NCBI GenBank assembly: GCA_900315675.1
Contig: OMZY01000005.1
Span: 62,001-126,000 of the forward strand
From: an uncultured Eubacteriales bacterium
GTDB taxonomy: Bacteria; Bacillota; Clostridia; Christensenellales; Aristaeellaceae
Length of the DNA stretch: 64,000 nucleotides
Reading direction: 5' to 3'
The stretch's first letter is position 1; every line of letters starts with the position of its first letter. A program made the position numbers and the translations under genes. Below, in pieces: positions 8,501-17,882 of the stretch. Below the pieces are notes generated by a model. It did not search any database and was not told where the DNA came from. It saw nothing but the letters and a program-made list of their open reading frames with translations.

Positions 8501-8587
8501 AAAGTGTTTTACTGATGCAGAATGAAGTGTTGATTCTGAAACCTGGAATTGATTTATAAAGGTCAGAATGAAAAGGATTGAGTTTGT

Positions 8588-10642
8588 ATGCTGATAAAGA
8601 AGTTGTTCAGGACGCTGTGGAGGTACAAGGCACAGTTTATTTCGATGGTATTGATGATTGCCCTGGGCGTCGGGGTATTCCTGGGATTCAATATTGAGTG
8701 GTACAGCCTGGAAAAGAACCTGACAGAGATTTACGAGGCTACCGGATATTCAGATTACCGTGTTTACGCGGAGAAGGCCTTCAGCGAAGAAGACCTGCAG
8801 AAAGTGCTGGCGATGGACGGTGTGGAGGACGCCACGCGGTATTTGTCTGTTGTGACGGAGGTGAAGGGCACGGAGGATACCCTGGCCATGACCGTGGTGG
8901 AGAATCCGAAGGTGTCCGGACTGCTGACGGTTTCCGGGGAGGAATATGACCCGGAAAGCACGGACGGAATCTGGATTTCAGACCGGTATGCCGCGGCCAA
9001 CGGGATCGGCCTGGGAGACAGTATGACCCTGGCCTATAAGATGATCGAAGTGACCGGTACGGTGAAAGGACTGGTCAAGTCCAGCGAATACCTGATCTGC
9101 CTGCCGGACGAGACCCAGATGATGCCTGATTACAACAGCCACGGCTTCGGCTTTATCTCCCCGAAGATGATGGACGCGGCAATCCCGGCCATGGCACGGA
9201 TGTTTACGGGCGGTTCGCTGTACATGCAGATGAATGTCAGAACCGGCCTGGAAAAAGCGGATTTTGTGGAAAAACTGGATAAAGCCCTGGGACGGACGCT
9301 GCTGGTGCTGTCCAGAGATGAGACCTTTACCTGGACGGAAGCCCAGGGCGAGGTGGAGGAAGGCAAGACCATGGGGTCAATCCTGCCGGTGCTTTTCCTT
9401 GCGATCGCGATCCTCACCATGGTGACCACCATGCACCGGATTACCGCAAGCGAAAAGACCCAGATCGGCACGCTGAAGGCGCTGGGCTTCAAAGATAAGC
9501 GGATCCTGGTTCACTATACCTCCTATGCCCTGATTATCGGGGTGATCGGAACGGTGCTGGGCATTGCGATCGGCTACGGACTGGGCTGGTTTATCCTGAA
9601 TCCGGACAGCGCGATGGGCACCTACCTGGATATGCTGCACTGGACGCTGTACGCGCCGCCGTTCAGCTGGCTGGTACTCGTGCTGATCAACCTGTTCCTG
9701 ACCCTGATCGGTTTCCTTTCCGTGCGGAAGATGCTGCAGGGAACCGCCGCGGACGCGTTGCGGCCTTACACGCCAAAGCGGATGAAGCACCTGGCGCTGG
9801 AAGAGACAAAACGCTTCAAGGCGCTGGGCTTCGGGACCAAGTGGAACCTGCGGGACCTGCTGCGGCACAAGTCCCGGTCCTGGATGACGCTGTTCGGCAT
9901 TGTCGGATGCATGGTGCTGCTGGTGGGCGGCATGGGCATGAAGGACACGCTGAATTCCTTTATGGACGTGTTTTTTGACCAGGCAAACAACTATACGACC
10001 AAAATCAACCTGGACGCGGAAAACATTACCAATGAGGAAGCCCTGGCCCTGGCAGAGAAATATAACGGAGACTGGGTAGCACAGCGGAGCGTGCAGATCG
10101 GCGACAAAGGATACACCCTGGAAGTCTATGAGATTACCCATGACCGAATCCGGTTCGCGGACCAGGATATGAACGTGATTGCCCTGACGGACGACGGGGC
10201 GTACATCGGCGAGCGGGTGGCGCAGACGCACGGCCTGGCAGCGGGGGACAGCCTGACCTTCTCCCCCTACGGGACGGATGAAAGCTATACGGTCCGGGTG
10301 GCCGGAATCTGCAAGTGCCTGAGCGAGAGCGTAATGATGACCCGGGCCTGCGCGGAACAGGCAGGGATCTCCTACACGGTTAACGCGATCTTCACGGACG
10401 AAACGGAAGTGGAGACGGACAAGCATATCCTGAACACCCAGAGCAAGCAGTCCATTATGGATTCCTTCGGGACCTTCATTGACCTGATGGACAAGATGAT
10501 CTGGCTGCTGGTGATCGCGGCGGTGGCGCTGGGAATTGTGGTCCTGTACAACCTGGGCGTCATGAGCTATACGGAACGGTACCGGGAGATGGCGACGCTG
10601 AAGGTGGTCGGGTTCAAAACAGCAAAATCGGCCGGCTCCTGA
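8588..10642 (+). CDS. FtsX/MacB-type ABC permease, main part (frameshifted near 10618)
   Basis: 684 residues. An N-terminal membrane helix (about 15-35) is followed by an extracellular domain, then three helices between about 265 and 380 with the FtsX motif EKTQIGTLKALGFKDKRIL. A second half repeats this: a helix near 435, an extracellular domain, and a helix near 640 with MATLKVVGFK. The reading then runs into ten foreign residues and a stop where the FtsX motif should continue. The expected continuation is in another frame from 10621. The whole protein would have about 765 residues. Works with the ATPase at 7729-8430. Confidence 0.85.
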   Translation: MLIKKLFRTLWRYKAQFISMVLMIALGVGVFLGFNIEWYSLEKNLTEIYEATGYSDYRVYAEKAFSEEDLQKVLAMDGVEDATRYLSVVTEVKGTEDTLAMTVVENPKVSGLLTVSGEEYDPESTDGIWISDRYAAANGIGLGDSMTLAYKMIEVTGTVKGLVKSSEYLICLPDETQMMPDYNSHGFGFISPKMMDAAIPAMARMFTGGSLYMQMNVRTGLEKADFVEKLDKALGRTLLVLSRDETFTWTEAQGEVEEGKTMGSILPVLFLAIAILTMVTTMHRITASEKTQIGTLKALGFKDKRILVHYTSYALIIGVIGTVLGIAIGYGLGWFILNPDSAMGTYLDMLHWTLYAPPFSWLVLVLINLFLTLIGFLSVRKMLQGTAADALRPYTPKRMKHLALEETKRFKALGFGTKWNLRDLLRHKSRSWMTLFGIVGCMVLLVGGMGMKDTLNSFMDVFFDQANNYTTKINLDAENITNEEALALAEKYNGDWVAQRSVQIGDKGYTLEVYEITHDRIRFADQDMNVIALTDDGAYIGERVAQTHGLAAGDSLTFSPYGTDESYTVRVAGICKCLSESVMMTRACAEQAGISYTVNAIFTDETEVETDKHILNTQSKQSIMDSFGTFIDLMDKMIWLLVIAAVALGIVVLYNLGVMSYTERYREMATLKVVGFKTAKSAGS

Positions 10643-10884
10643 TCAGCCAGAATCTGTGGCTGACCGTGATCGGAATCCTGATCGGCCTGCCTGCCGGCGT
10701 CGGCGTGCTGCAGTACCTGCTGACCGCCCTGGCTTCGGAATATGAGATGAAGCTGACGCTGGGTCCGGCAACCTACCTGCTCTCCATCCTGCTGACCTTC
10801 GGGGTTTCCCTGATCGTCGGACTGATGGTCGCCCGGAAGAACCGGTCGATTGATATGGTGGCTGCGCTGAAAACAGAAGAATAA
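10621..10884 (+). pseudogene. C-terminal fragment of the FtsX-type permease
   Basis: This frame reads SKIGRLLISQNLW..., then two hydrophobic helices and a terminal ARKNRSIDMVAALKTEE, exactly what the permease at 8588-10642 lacks. The missing codon is restored if one base is added in TTCAAAACAGC, giving F-K-D-S-K-I. There is no ribosome site for an independent start. Either a one-base deletion or a sequencing/assembly error in an A-rich stretch explains it. Confidence 0.8.
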
Positions 10885-10898
10885 AGAGGACAGAAAAA

Positions 10899-10932
10899 GG
10901 CCCGGATCCATGACGGATCCGGGCCTTATTTT
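10899..10932. terminator. bidirectional intrinsic terminator
   Basis: Eleven-base perfect stem GGCCCGGATCC / GGATCCGGGCC with loop ATGAC, an A-run before it and TTATTTT after it. It separates the convergent permease and 10943-11482 genes. Confidence 0.9.
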
Positions 10933-10942
10933 ACGGTTTGGA

Positions 10943-11482
10943 TTATCCCTGCACGGGCAGGATGGACAGACCGCGCATGAACTCAATGCAGCGGCTGACC
11001 TGCTCATCGGTCAGGGCCAGGCCGGGTTCTCCGGCGGTCAGGGTAAACTCGATCTCATGGCCGAGGCAGATGGTGTAGAAGTCCAGGAAATCCAGATCGT
11101 CGCCGGTTTCCCGCACGACCAGGAGGTCCGCGCCGGAGTCGGTTTTGAGATTCTCAAAGGTGACGACGTTCTCCTCGCTGAAGCCCATCTTCAGGCGCTC
11201 CAGGGAATCCGCGTCCAGGTCCGCCAGGGACGCGACGCCGGTATAGCTCTCGTTGAAGGAAATGAAAATGTCCATCCGGGGCGCGGCCGGGTTTTCGCTT
11301 GCAATGAGGCATTCCATGGTCAGATCGCTCTGGGAAAGGATGGAGCACTTATAGCCCTCGGGCAGAACGCCGCTGAACTGGATACGGTTCTGGAAATCGA
11401 TGACGGCTTTGTCTTCCGCCAGGGCAGAGACGCAGGCAAGCAGCAGCGCTGCGCACAGCAGAATGGAAATCAGTTTTTTCAT
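10943..11482 (-). CDS. secreted protein of unknown function
   Basis: 179 residues with a signal peptide (MKKLISILLCAALLLACVSALA/E). The mature part is acidic and mixed alpha/beta, with no repeats and no recognisable catalytic motif. A Cys lies inside the hydrophobic core of the signal but not in a lipobox followed by a turn, so I favour ordinary secretion over lipid anchoring. It shares the terminator at 10899-10932. A gene with its own RBS (AAAGGAGGGAAAA) and 32 bases from the SH3 protein upstream, so the two may be cotranscribed. I do not recognise the family. Confidence 0.7.
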   Translation of the reverse strand: MKKLISILLCAALLLACVSALAEDKAVIDFQNRIQFSGVLPEGYKCSILSQSDLTMECLIASENPAAPRMDIFISFNESYTGVASLADLDADSLERLKMGFSEENVVTFENLKTDSGADLLVVRETGDDLDFLDFYTICLGHEIEFTLTAGEPGLALTDEQVSRCIEFMRGLSILPVQG

Positions 11483-11514
11483 ATGGGTTTTCCCTCCTTT
11501 TTACCGGAAACCGG

Positions 11515-12201
11515 TTAATAGACTCGGGTGGTGTAGGTCTTCATCATAAAGCCGGTGACCTGCGTATTCTGGTCCATGACCTGGTACCAGCTGTCGGTTT
11601 CAGCAATGACGGTCAGCAGGGAACCGGAACGGTAGGTGGCGCACACTTCGGCGTTCTGGCTGGGAGCCCAGCGCATATTGACCCAGCCGCTGGCGCGGGC
11701 GGGACGGACGGAAACCACAAAGTGCTGGATAAACCGGGCACTGCGGAATTCCTTGTTCAGCTCCGCCATGGTGTCTGTATAAACGGGATAGTAGGGTGCG
11801 GCGGTCGGCGCGACGGTCGGCACGGCAGTGGGCCGGGGCGTGGGGGTGACGGGCACCAGGGGCGCCGGCTCAAACCACTGCAGGAAACGGCTCTGGACAT
11901 AAGCTTCGCCGATTTGGGTCCACTTGACGCAGGCCCAGCCGTTATCCAGGAAGCGGATGACGCTCATCTTTGTTCCATAGGGAGCAAGGCCGATAATGTT
12001 GTCACCGACGTAAGGCGTGCTCCGAACATTCAGCCCCTGGCCGTTGTCGGTGTAGACGTACATTGTCATCACGGACTCGTCCAGGTAGGAGAAGCTGTTA
12101 CCGGAGGTGGCAGCCGTACCGATGCCGGCTTCGGCAAAGGCGGCGGCGAGACCCAGTACCAGCACCAGCGCGAGTGCAAGAGACAGCAGCTTTCTGTTCA
12201 T
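11515..12201 (-). CDS. secreted protein with two SH3-like domains
   Basis: 228 residues from the ATG at 12201 (RBS GGAGGGTAA). Signal peptide MNRKLLSLALALVLVLGLAAAFA. The first bacterial SH3-like domain carries GLNVRSTPYVGDNIIG; the second carries WVNMRWAPSQNAEVC. Between them lies a Pro/Thr-rich linker (PVTPTPRPTAVPTVAPTAAP, about residues 115-135). Such proteins bind cell-wall peptides or polysaccharides; no enzyme domain is attached. A related architecture appears at 19028-19711. A frame extension upstream of 12201 has no ribosome site. Confidence 0.8.
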   Translation of the reverse strand: MNRKLLSLALALVLVLGLAAAFAEAGIGTAATSGNSFSYLDESVMTMYVYTDNGQGLNVRSTPYVGDNIIGLAPYGTKMSVIRFLDNGWACVKWTQIGEAYVQSRFLQWFEPAPLVPVTPTPRPTAVPTVAPTAAPYYPVYTDTMAELNKEFRSARFIQHFVVSVRPARASGWVNMRWAPSQNAEVCATYRSGSLLTVIAETDSWYQVMDQNTQVTGFMMKTYTTRVY

Positions 12202-12373
12202 AAGAATTACCCTCCTTCGTGCGGAACGGTTTTCGGGATCTGACCGGCAGATCATGTATTGTTTCGATCATACCGATTATACCAAAAAAACGGAACGGAT
12301 GCGCATTTTATTCCCGAAGCGGAAAAAAACCGAAAGGATACAGAAGACGGGGATGATATTGGCTGTAAATTCA

Positions 12374-12403
12374 TTGACAAACCGGCCGAGTTCATGATAG
12401 GAT
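12374..12403 (+). promoter_or_regulatory. upstream promoter of the enolase leader (P1)
   Basis: TTGACA (12374-12379), 18 bases, TAGGAT (12398-12403). The start point would fall at the beginning of palindrome site C. Confidence 0.6.
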
Positions 12404-12409
12404 CCGATT

Positions 12410-12425
12410 GTTAGTTCTAACTAAC
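12410..12425. promoter_or_regulatory. GTTAG-N6-CTAAC palindrome, site C
   Basis: GTTAG TTCTAA CTAAC, perfect arms, beginning six bases after the P1 -10 element and so covering the likely start point. Confidence 0.7.
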
Positions 12426-12433
12426 AAAAGGGC

Positions 12434-12475
12434 GCCGTGCGGTGAATGTGAAGACAAAACCCCACGGCTTTTCTT
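12434..12475 (+). terminator. leader terminator/attenuator T1 before enolase
   Basis: GCCGTG / CACGGC (12434-12439 with 12463-12468), extended by GG/CC across one mismatch, followed by TTTTCTT. It would stop P1 transcripts about 60 bases after their start unless relieved. Confidence 0.6.
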
Positions 12476-12485
12476 GAAAATGAAG

Positions 12486-12501
12486 GTTAGAGTCAGCTAA
12501 T
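12486..12501. promoter_or_regulatory. GTTAG-N6-CTAAC-like palindrome, site D
   Basis: GTTAG AGTCAG CTAAT, nine of ten arm bases. It lies just after T1 and 128 bp before site E. Confidence 0.55.
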
Positions 12502-12613
12502 CCGTGACGGTTGCGGCCTTCGGATATCCGGAGCTTTCCTTCTCCTACACCAAGGCGGCGGAGTGACACTGTCCGTGGTCGGATTTGTCTGATATATTCC
12601 AATTGCTCAAATA

Positions 12614-12645
12614 GTTTGACAAGACTAACTATCGGATGATAGTAT
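12614..12645 (+). promoter_or_regulatory. proximal enolase promoter (P2) overlapped by palindrome site E
   Basis: TTGACA (12616-12621), 18 bases, TAGTAT (12640-12645). The palindrome GTTTG ACAAGA CTAAC (12614-12629, nine of ten arm bases) contains the -35 element, so a bound protein would exclude RNA polymerase. Confidence 0.65.
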
Positions 12646-12678
12646 TCTTTCCGGAAGACGACCTCTTCCACCAAATAT

Positions 12679-12758
12679 CAGGTATTCGCCGACTCCTTGA
12701 ATACCTGGGCCGGGCATCCGGGTCTGTTTCCGCTTCTTCCCGGGCGCCCGGCTTTTTT
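12679..12758 (+). terminator. structured leader and strong terminator T2 before enolase
   Basis: A nine-pair hairpin CAGGTATTC / GAATACCTG (12679-12687 with 12699-12707) is followed one base later by a GC-rich stem, GCCGGGC / GCCCGGC (12709-12715 with 12746-12752) with an inner CCGGG / CCCGG, and six T. It lies between P2 and the enolase ATG and has the shape of an attenuator. No known riboswitch class was recognised. Confidence 0.65.
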
Positions 12759-12787
12759 CCATGATTCAAACCAGCAGGAAAGGATGA

Positions 12788-14092
<1,305 letters not shown>

Positions 14093-14110
14093 AAAAACAC
14101 GATTTTCCTG

Positions 14111-14139
14111 TTGACGAACGATCCGGGATCTGGTATTAT
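14111..14139 (+). promoter_or_regulatory. gpmA promoter
   Basis: TTGACG (14111-14116), 17 bases, TATTAT (14134-14139). Confidence 0.75.
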
Positions 14140-14146
14140 GTCATTG

Positions 14147-14162
14147 GTTAGATAATACTAAC
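14147..14162. promoter_or_regulatory. GTTAG-N6-CTAAC palindrome, site F
   Basis: GTTAG ATAATA CTAAC, perfect arms, starting seven bases after the gpmA -10 element, the same geometry as sites C and I. Confidence 0.7.
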
Positions 14163-14173
14163 CATCTGGGGTG

Positions 14174-14263
14174 ATATCAGTCAGGCCAAGCCATCCTGAA
14201 TGATATTCTATGACCTACCTCCGAAAGGAACGGGATGCCAGTGGATGGGCATCCCGTTTTCTT
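14174..14263 (+). terminator. structured leader with terminator before gpmA
   Basis: First, ATATCA-GT-CAGG pairs with CCTG-AA-TGATAT (14174-14185 with 14195-14206), a ten-pair stem with a symmetrical 2x2 internal loop. Then CGGGATGCC / GGCATCCCG (14231-14239 with 14248-14256) is followed by TTTTCTT, a strong terminator upstream of the coding region. gpmA has no other visible promoter, so read-through must be controlled. Confidence 0.7.
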
Positions 14264-14272
14264 CAACAAAAT

Positions 14273-14288
14273 GTTAGATAAAACTAAT
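14273..14288. promoter_or_regulatory. GTTAG-N6-CTAAC-like palindrome, site H
   Basis: GTTAG ATAAAA CTAAT, nine of ten arm bases, between the leader terminator and the gpmA ribosome site, 126 bp from site F. Confidence 0.6.
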
Positions 14289-14308
14289 CAAAGAAGGGGG
14301 ATATTCTG

Positions 14309-15058
14309 ATGATGAAACTGGTACTGGTCCGGCACGGAGAGAGCGAATGGAACAAACTGAATCTTTTTACCGGCTGGACAGACGTGGACCTGAGCGAAAA
14401 GGGCCACGAGGAAGCGAAAAACGCGGGGCGGCTGCTGAAAGAGGAAGGATACGATTTTGACGTATGCTATACCTCCTACCTTAAACGGGCGATTCATACC
14501 TTGTACCATATCCTGGACGAAATGGACCGGGCATGGCTGCCGGTGAACAAGAGCTGGAAGCTGAACGAGCGCCACTACGGCGCGCTGCAGGGACTGAACA
14601 AGTCTGAAACAGCCGAGAAGTACGGCGAAGAGCAGGTGAAGATCTGGCGCCGCTCCTTCAACGTCAAGCCCCCGGCCCTGGAGGCGGACGACGAGAGGTC
14701 CGCGCTGAAACAGCCGATGTACCGCGACGTGGATAAAGCGCTGCTGCCCGCGAACGAAAGCCTGGAGACCACGATTGAGCGCGTGGTGCCGTATTTCAAC
14801 GAAGTGATCAGACCCGATATGCAGGCGGGAAAACGGGTGATTATCGCCGCCCACGGCAACAGCCTGCGGGCGCTGGTGAAATACTTCGACCGGATTTCCG
14901 ACGAGGAAATTGTCGGGGTCAACATTCCCACAGGCACGCCGCTGGTGTACGAGTTTGACGACGATTTCAGGGTTATCCGGTCCTATTACCTGGGCGACCA
15001 GGAAGCCCTGAAGGCCAGGATGGAAGCGGTAGCCAACCAGGGAAAGAAACAGAAATAA
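14309..15058 (+). CDS. gpmA: 2,3-bisphosphoglycerate-dependent phosphoglycerate mutase
   Basis: 249 residues, the normal length for the cofactor-dependent enzyme. It interconverts 3- and 2-phosphoglycerate through a phosphohistidine and needs no metal. The catalytic RHGESEWN is at residues 9-16, with [16 protein letters not shown] near 87 and [13 protein letters not shown] near 185. An alternative start is the second ATG, three bases on. The RBS is GAAGGGGGA. The metal-free enzyme sitting behind two copies of the GTTAG palindrome is notable: other bacteria also carry the Mn2+-dependent isoenzyme GpmI, which was not seen here. Confidence 0.96.
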   Translation: MMKLVLVRHGESEWNKLNLFTGWTDVDLSEKGHEEAKNAGRLLKEEGYDFDVCYTSYLKRAIHTLYHILDEMDRAWLPVNKSWKLNERHYGALQGLNKSETAEKYGEEQVKIWRRSFNVKPPALEADDERSALKQPMYRDVDKALLPANESLETTIERVVPYFNEVIRPDMQAGKRVIIAAHGNSLRALVKYFDRISDEEIVGVNIPTGTPLVYEFDDDFRVIRSYYLGDQEALKARMEAVANQGKKQK

Positions 15059-15098
15059 AGACCGAATTGCAGAACGGAGCATTCGCTGCAGAATGGAG

Positions 15099-15127
15099 TG
15101 GACGGAAAGGACGGACTTCATTATACT
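15099..15127 (+). promoter_or_regulatory. promoter of the MATE/AraC operon
   Basis: TGGACG (15099-15104), 17 bases, TATACT (15122-15127). The -35 is weak. Confidence 0.5.
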
Positions 15128-15134
15128 TCCATCA

Positions 15135-15150
15135 GTTAGTCAAAGCTAAC
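15135..15150. promoter_or_regulatory. GTTAG-N6-CTAAC palindrome, site I
   Basis: GTTAG TCAAAG CTAAC, perfect arms, starting eight bases after the -10 element and covering the likely start of the MATE transcript. Confidence 0.7.
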
Positions 15151-15173
15151 AGAGAAAGGAAGTAGAAAAACTT

Positions 15174-16544
15174 ATGGCGGACAAACAGGATTCCAGGTCA
15201 CAACTCCTGAACGGCAATGTCTTCAAAACCATGCTGTCGCTGAGCGTCCCGGCGATTCTCGGCATGGTGGTCATTGGCCTGTACAACTTCATGGACGCGG
15301 TATTCGTCGGCCGGATGGTGGGACCTGAGGCCATGACGGCTGTGAAAGTCTCCTATCCCTTCACACTGCTGAACAGCGGTATCGCCACCCTGATCGGTAC
15401 CGGGTCGGCCTCCGTACTTTCACGTGCAGTAGGCCGAAAGGACCAGGGGACTGTCAACCAGATCATGGGCAACCTGATCGCCCTGATCGTGCTGCTGTCC
15501 CTGATTATTACAGCGGTGGGCGAAATCTTCACCACCGGGCTGCTCTCCCTTTCCGGCGCCAAGGGTGAAATCCTGGCCCAGGCCGAAAAATACCTGAAGG
15601 TTGTGTTCATCGGTTCCCTGTTTGTGAACTTTGCCCAGTCCGCCAACATGGTGATGCGCGGCGAAGGCAAGCTGAAGATTGCCATGGGCATTATGGCGGC
15701 GGGCGCCCTGCTGAACATCGCGCTGGATCCGCTGCTCATCTCCCTGATAGGGAAGGAAAACGGCGTGCTGGGCGCTGCCTGGGCGACCGTGATTTCCCAG
15801 TTCCTGCAGGCCTGCTTTACCCTGTGGTACTTCCGGAAGAAGAGCGAAAACGTCAAAATCCACAAGATCAAGATTCACGGCAACCTGGTCGGACCGGTGC
15901 TCGGCGTGGGCGTTTCCGCCATGCTGATGCAGGTGATGACCATGGTGCAGCAGACCATTATGTACAACACGGTGGAACGGTGGGGCGGCGGCAGCTGGCA
16001 GACCGTGCTGGGCGCGTGCCTGAGCCTGCAGTCCTTTGCGTTCATCCCGCTGTGGGGTATCAGCCAGGGCTTCCAGCCGGCTATCGGCACCAACTACGGC
16101 GCGAAGCAGTATGACCGGGTGCGTTCCTTTACGAAGGTATTCATGGTTGCGGCCACGGTGCTGGCTCTGGTGTTCTACCTGCCGATTATGCTGGCGCCCA
16201 AGGGCATGCTGGGCATGTTCATTACAGACGAAGCAATCTGCGCCCAGGGCGCGCCGATGCTGCGGGTGCTCTTCTCCACCTATATCTGCTACGGCGTGCT
16301 GATTCTGGCCATTACCTTCTTCCAGGCGATCGGCAAGGCCGGCGCGGCGTCCGCCATGGCGCTGTTGCGGCAGGTGCTGCTGTTCCTGCCCCTGGTGGTG
16401 CTGCTGCCTACCGTATTCGCGGTTCCGGTGCAGGGTGTGTTCTACGCACAGATGTTTACTGACCTCGTAGTGCTGCTGATCGGTATTGTGCTGCTGATCA
16501 AAGCCTTCGGGAATATCCGAAAGGAAGAAAGATCGTTAGCCTGA
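15174..16544 (+). CDS. MATE-family efflux transporter
   Basis: 456 residues with about twelve membrane helices in two homologous halves. The opening LLNGNVFKTMLSLSVPAILGMVVIG and the segment GPEAMTAVKVSYPFTLLNSGIATLIGTGSASVLSRAVGRKD are typical for the DinF/NorM-like branch of MATE exporters, which exchange cationic drugs or metabolites for Na+ or H+. RBS GAAAGGAAG. Its TGA overlaps the ATG of the AraC gene by one base, so both are translated from one mRNA and the regulator probably controls or responds to this transporter. A perfect GTTAG palindrome covers the promoter start. Confidence 0.93.
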   Translation: MADKQDSRSQLLNGNVFKTMLSLSVPAILGMVVIGLYNFMDAVFVGRMVGPEAMTAVKVSYPFTLLNSGIATLIGTGSASVLSRAVGRKDQGTVNQIMGNLIALIVLLSLIITAVGEIFTTGLLSLSGAKGEILAQAEKYLKVVFIGSLFVNFAQSANMVMRGEGKLKIAMGIMAAGALLNIALDPLLISLIGKENGVLGAAWATVISQFLQACFTLWYFRKKSENVKIHKIKIHGNLVGPVLGVGVSAMLMQVMTMVQQTIMYNTVERWGGGSWQTVLGACLSLQSFAFIPLWGISQGFQPAIGTNYGAKQYDRVRSFTKVFMVAATVLALVFYLPIMLAPKGMLGMFITDEAICAQGAPMLRVLFSTYICYGVLILAITFFQAIGKAGAASAMALLRQVLLFLPLVVLLPTVFAVPVQGVFYAQMFTDLVVLLIGIVLLIKAFGNIRKEERSLA

Positions 16545-17524
16545 TGAATAAGGAAAAACAGGACGTGAACGGAAGCTGTTCCAAGGAACTGTTTACCCGG
16601 TACATGGCCCTGATCAGCCGGAAGGATACCGAGAGCACCTGCCGGCTGAAGAGCGACATGGGCGAAGGCATTATGCGCTGCCATCATGTGGCCAAGGGCG
16701 TGGAGCTGATTTACTCCGAGATCGAAGCCTATATGCCGGTATTCCAGGAAATGAAAAAGCTTGTGCGGAGCCTGGAACTGATGTACATGGTGGAGGGGCA
16801 CGCGGACTTTGAAATGGAAAACCGGCACTGCGCCAGCGCGGAAAAAGGAGACGTGATGCTCTTCAACAACAGGGTGGGCGCACGGGAATGCCATATCGGA
16901 AAAGGCGGCATGCGCTGCATCAGCATTGTGGTTTTCCTGGATGACCTGGCAGAGACCCTGAACCGTTTTTTCGACACAAAAGCCTTTGAAAACGACCGGC
17001 TGTTTGCGGATGTGGAGCAGGCAAGAACCTGCCTGTGCTTCCCGGCAAACGATATGCTGGAAAGTATTTTCACCGGACTGATGCAGGTGCCGGAAAGGTA
17101 CGGGGAGTACCACCGGAAACTGCTGACGCTGCAGGCGATTGTAGCCCTGCTGGATACCCGGGACGGACGGATGAACAGGTACCGATATTTCAGCGGCGAT
17201 ACGGCAAGGAAGGTTCACGAGGTTCGTAAGCTGCTGGGAGAAAACCTGAGCGGGGAAATCTCCATAGAGAAGCTGGCAGAAAAGGTAAAGCTGAACAGGA
17301 CCACGCTGCAGCAGGTTTTCCGGCAGGTGTACGGGCTGACCGTGTATGAATACCGCACCCAGGTGCGCATGCAGGAGGCGCGGAACCTGCTGCTGAAGGA
17401 AAGCCTGACAGTGACGGACGTGGCCGGGCAGTGCGGCTATACCAACGCGAGCAAGTTTGCCGCGGCGTTCCGGAAAGTAACCGGAATGAACCCGGGAGAG
17501 TGGAAAAGGCTGAATAAGGCATAA
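16544..17524 (+). CDS. AraC-family regulator, PchR/YbtA-like DNA-binding domain
   Basis: 326 residues. The N-terminal 220 form a sensor domain without recognisable ligand motif. The C-terminal double helix-turn-helix runs from about 230: ISIEKLAEKVKLNRTTLQQVF, then VTDVAGQCGYTNASKFAAAF and a terminal TGMNPGEWKR. The Y(T/S)NxSKFAAAF pattern is shared with the PchR/YbtA group of siderophore-responsive AraC proteins, which is suggestive of a metal-chelate ligand but not proof. One-base overlap with the MATE gene shows coupling. A perfect hairpin begins inside its stop codon. Confidence 0.85.
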   Translation: MNKEKQDVNGSCSKELFTRYMALISRKDTESTCRLKSDMGEGIMRCHHVAKGVELIYSEIEAYMPVFQEMKKLVRSLELMYMVEGHADFEMENRHCASAEKGDVMLFNNRVGARECHIGKGGMRCISIVVFLDDLAETLNRFFDTKAFENDRLFADVEQARTCLCFPANDMLESIFTGLMQVPERYGEYHRKLLTLQAIVALLDTRDGRMNRYRYFSGDTARKVHEVRKLLGENLSGEISIEKLAEKVKLNRTTLQQVFRQVYGLTVYEYRTQVRMQEARNLLLKESLTVTDVAGQCGYTNASKFAAAFRKVTGMNPGEWKRLNKA

Positions 17525-17637
17525 TGCAGAAATGTTTATTTCTGCATTATGAATGAATTATGGCTGAAGGCGGAATGCCTTCAGCCATATGAATTATTGA
17601 GCCGGAAACGGCTCAATATGAAATATCGCCTGCGGCG
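17521..17637. repeat. row of four hairpins after the AraC gene
   Basis: Perfect stems at 17521-17550 (12 pairs), 17562-17586 (10 pairs), 17596-17617 (9 pairs, GAAA loop) and a short CGCC/GGCG at 17627-17637, separated by ATGAATTAT-like spacers. The first may end the AraC transcript, though no T-run follows. From about 17640 a copy of the dispersed ...AATGACA repeat follows. Confidence 0.7.
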
Positions 17638-17741
17638 TTAGCAAGGGATTCCTCCATTTCAGTCGGAATGACACTTTTTTGAACGCTTTCGTGTTACTGT
17701 CGGGTTATGGGATCATGCATCTGAACGGATTTACGGAGGGC

Positions 17742-17805
17742 AATATTTTGTCGTAAAAGGGACAAATATTGTAAATTTGACAAAACGGGACAGTTCGGCT
17801 ACAGT
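17742..17805 (+). promoter_or_regulatory. esterase promoter with upstream inverted repeat
   Basis: AATATTTTGTC (17742-17752) and GACAAATATT (17761-17770) are inverted copies with one extra T, a possible operator. TTGACA (17777-17782), 17 bases and TACAGT (17800-17805) form the promoter for the gene at 17883. Confidence 0.6.
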
Positions 17806-17882
17806 AGACTCAACGTGTTGTTGTCCGTACCTTTTTCGGATAACAGGAGAGCAAACAGAAAAAGAACCAGGAGGGATATTTT

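Noticed and set aside
12417..12674. An 85-codon minus-strand ORF in the enolase leader
   Set aside because: It has no ribosome site and overlaps two promoters, two palindromes and a terminator; its sequence shows no domain.
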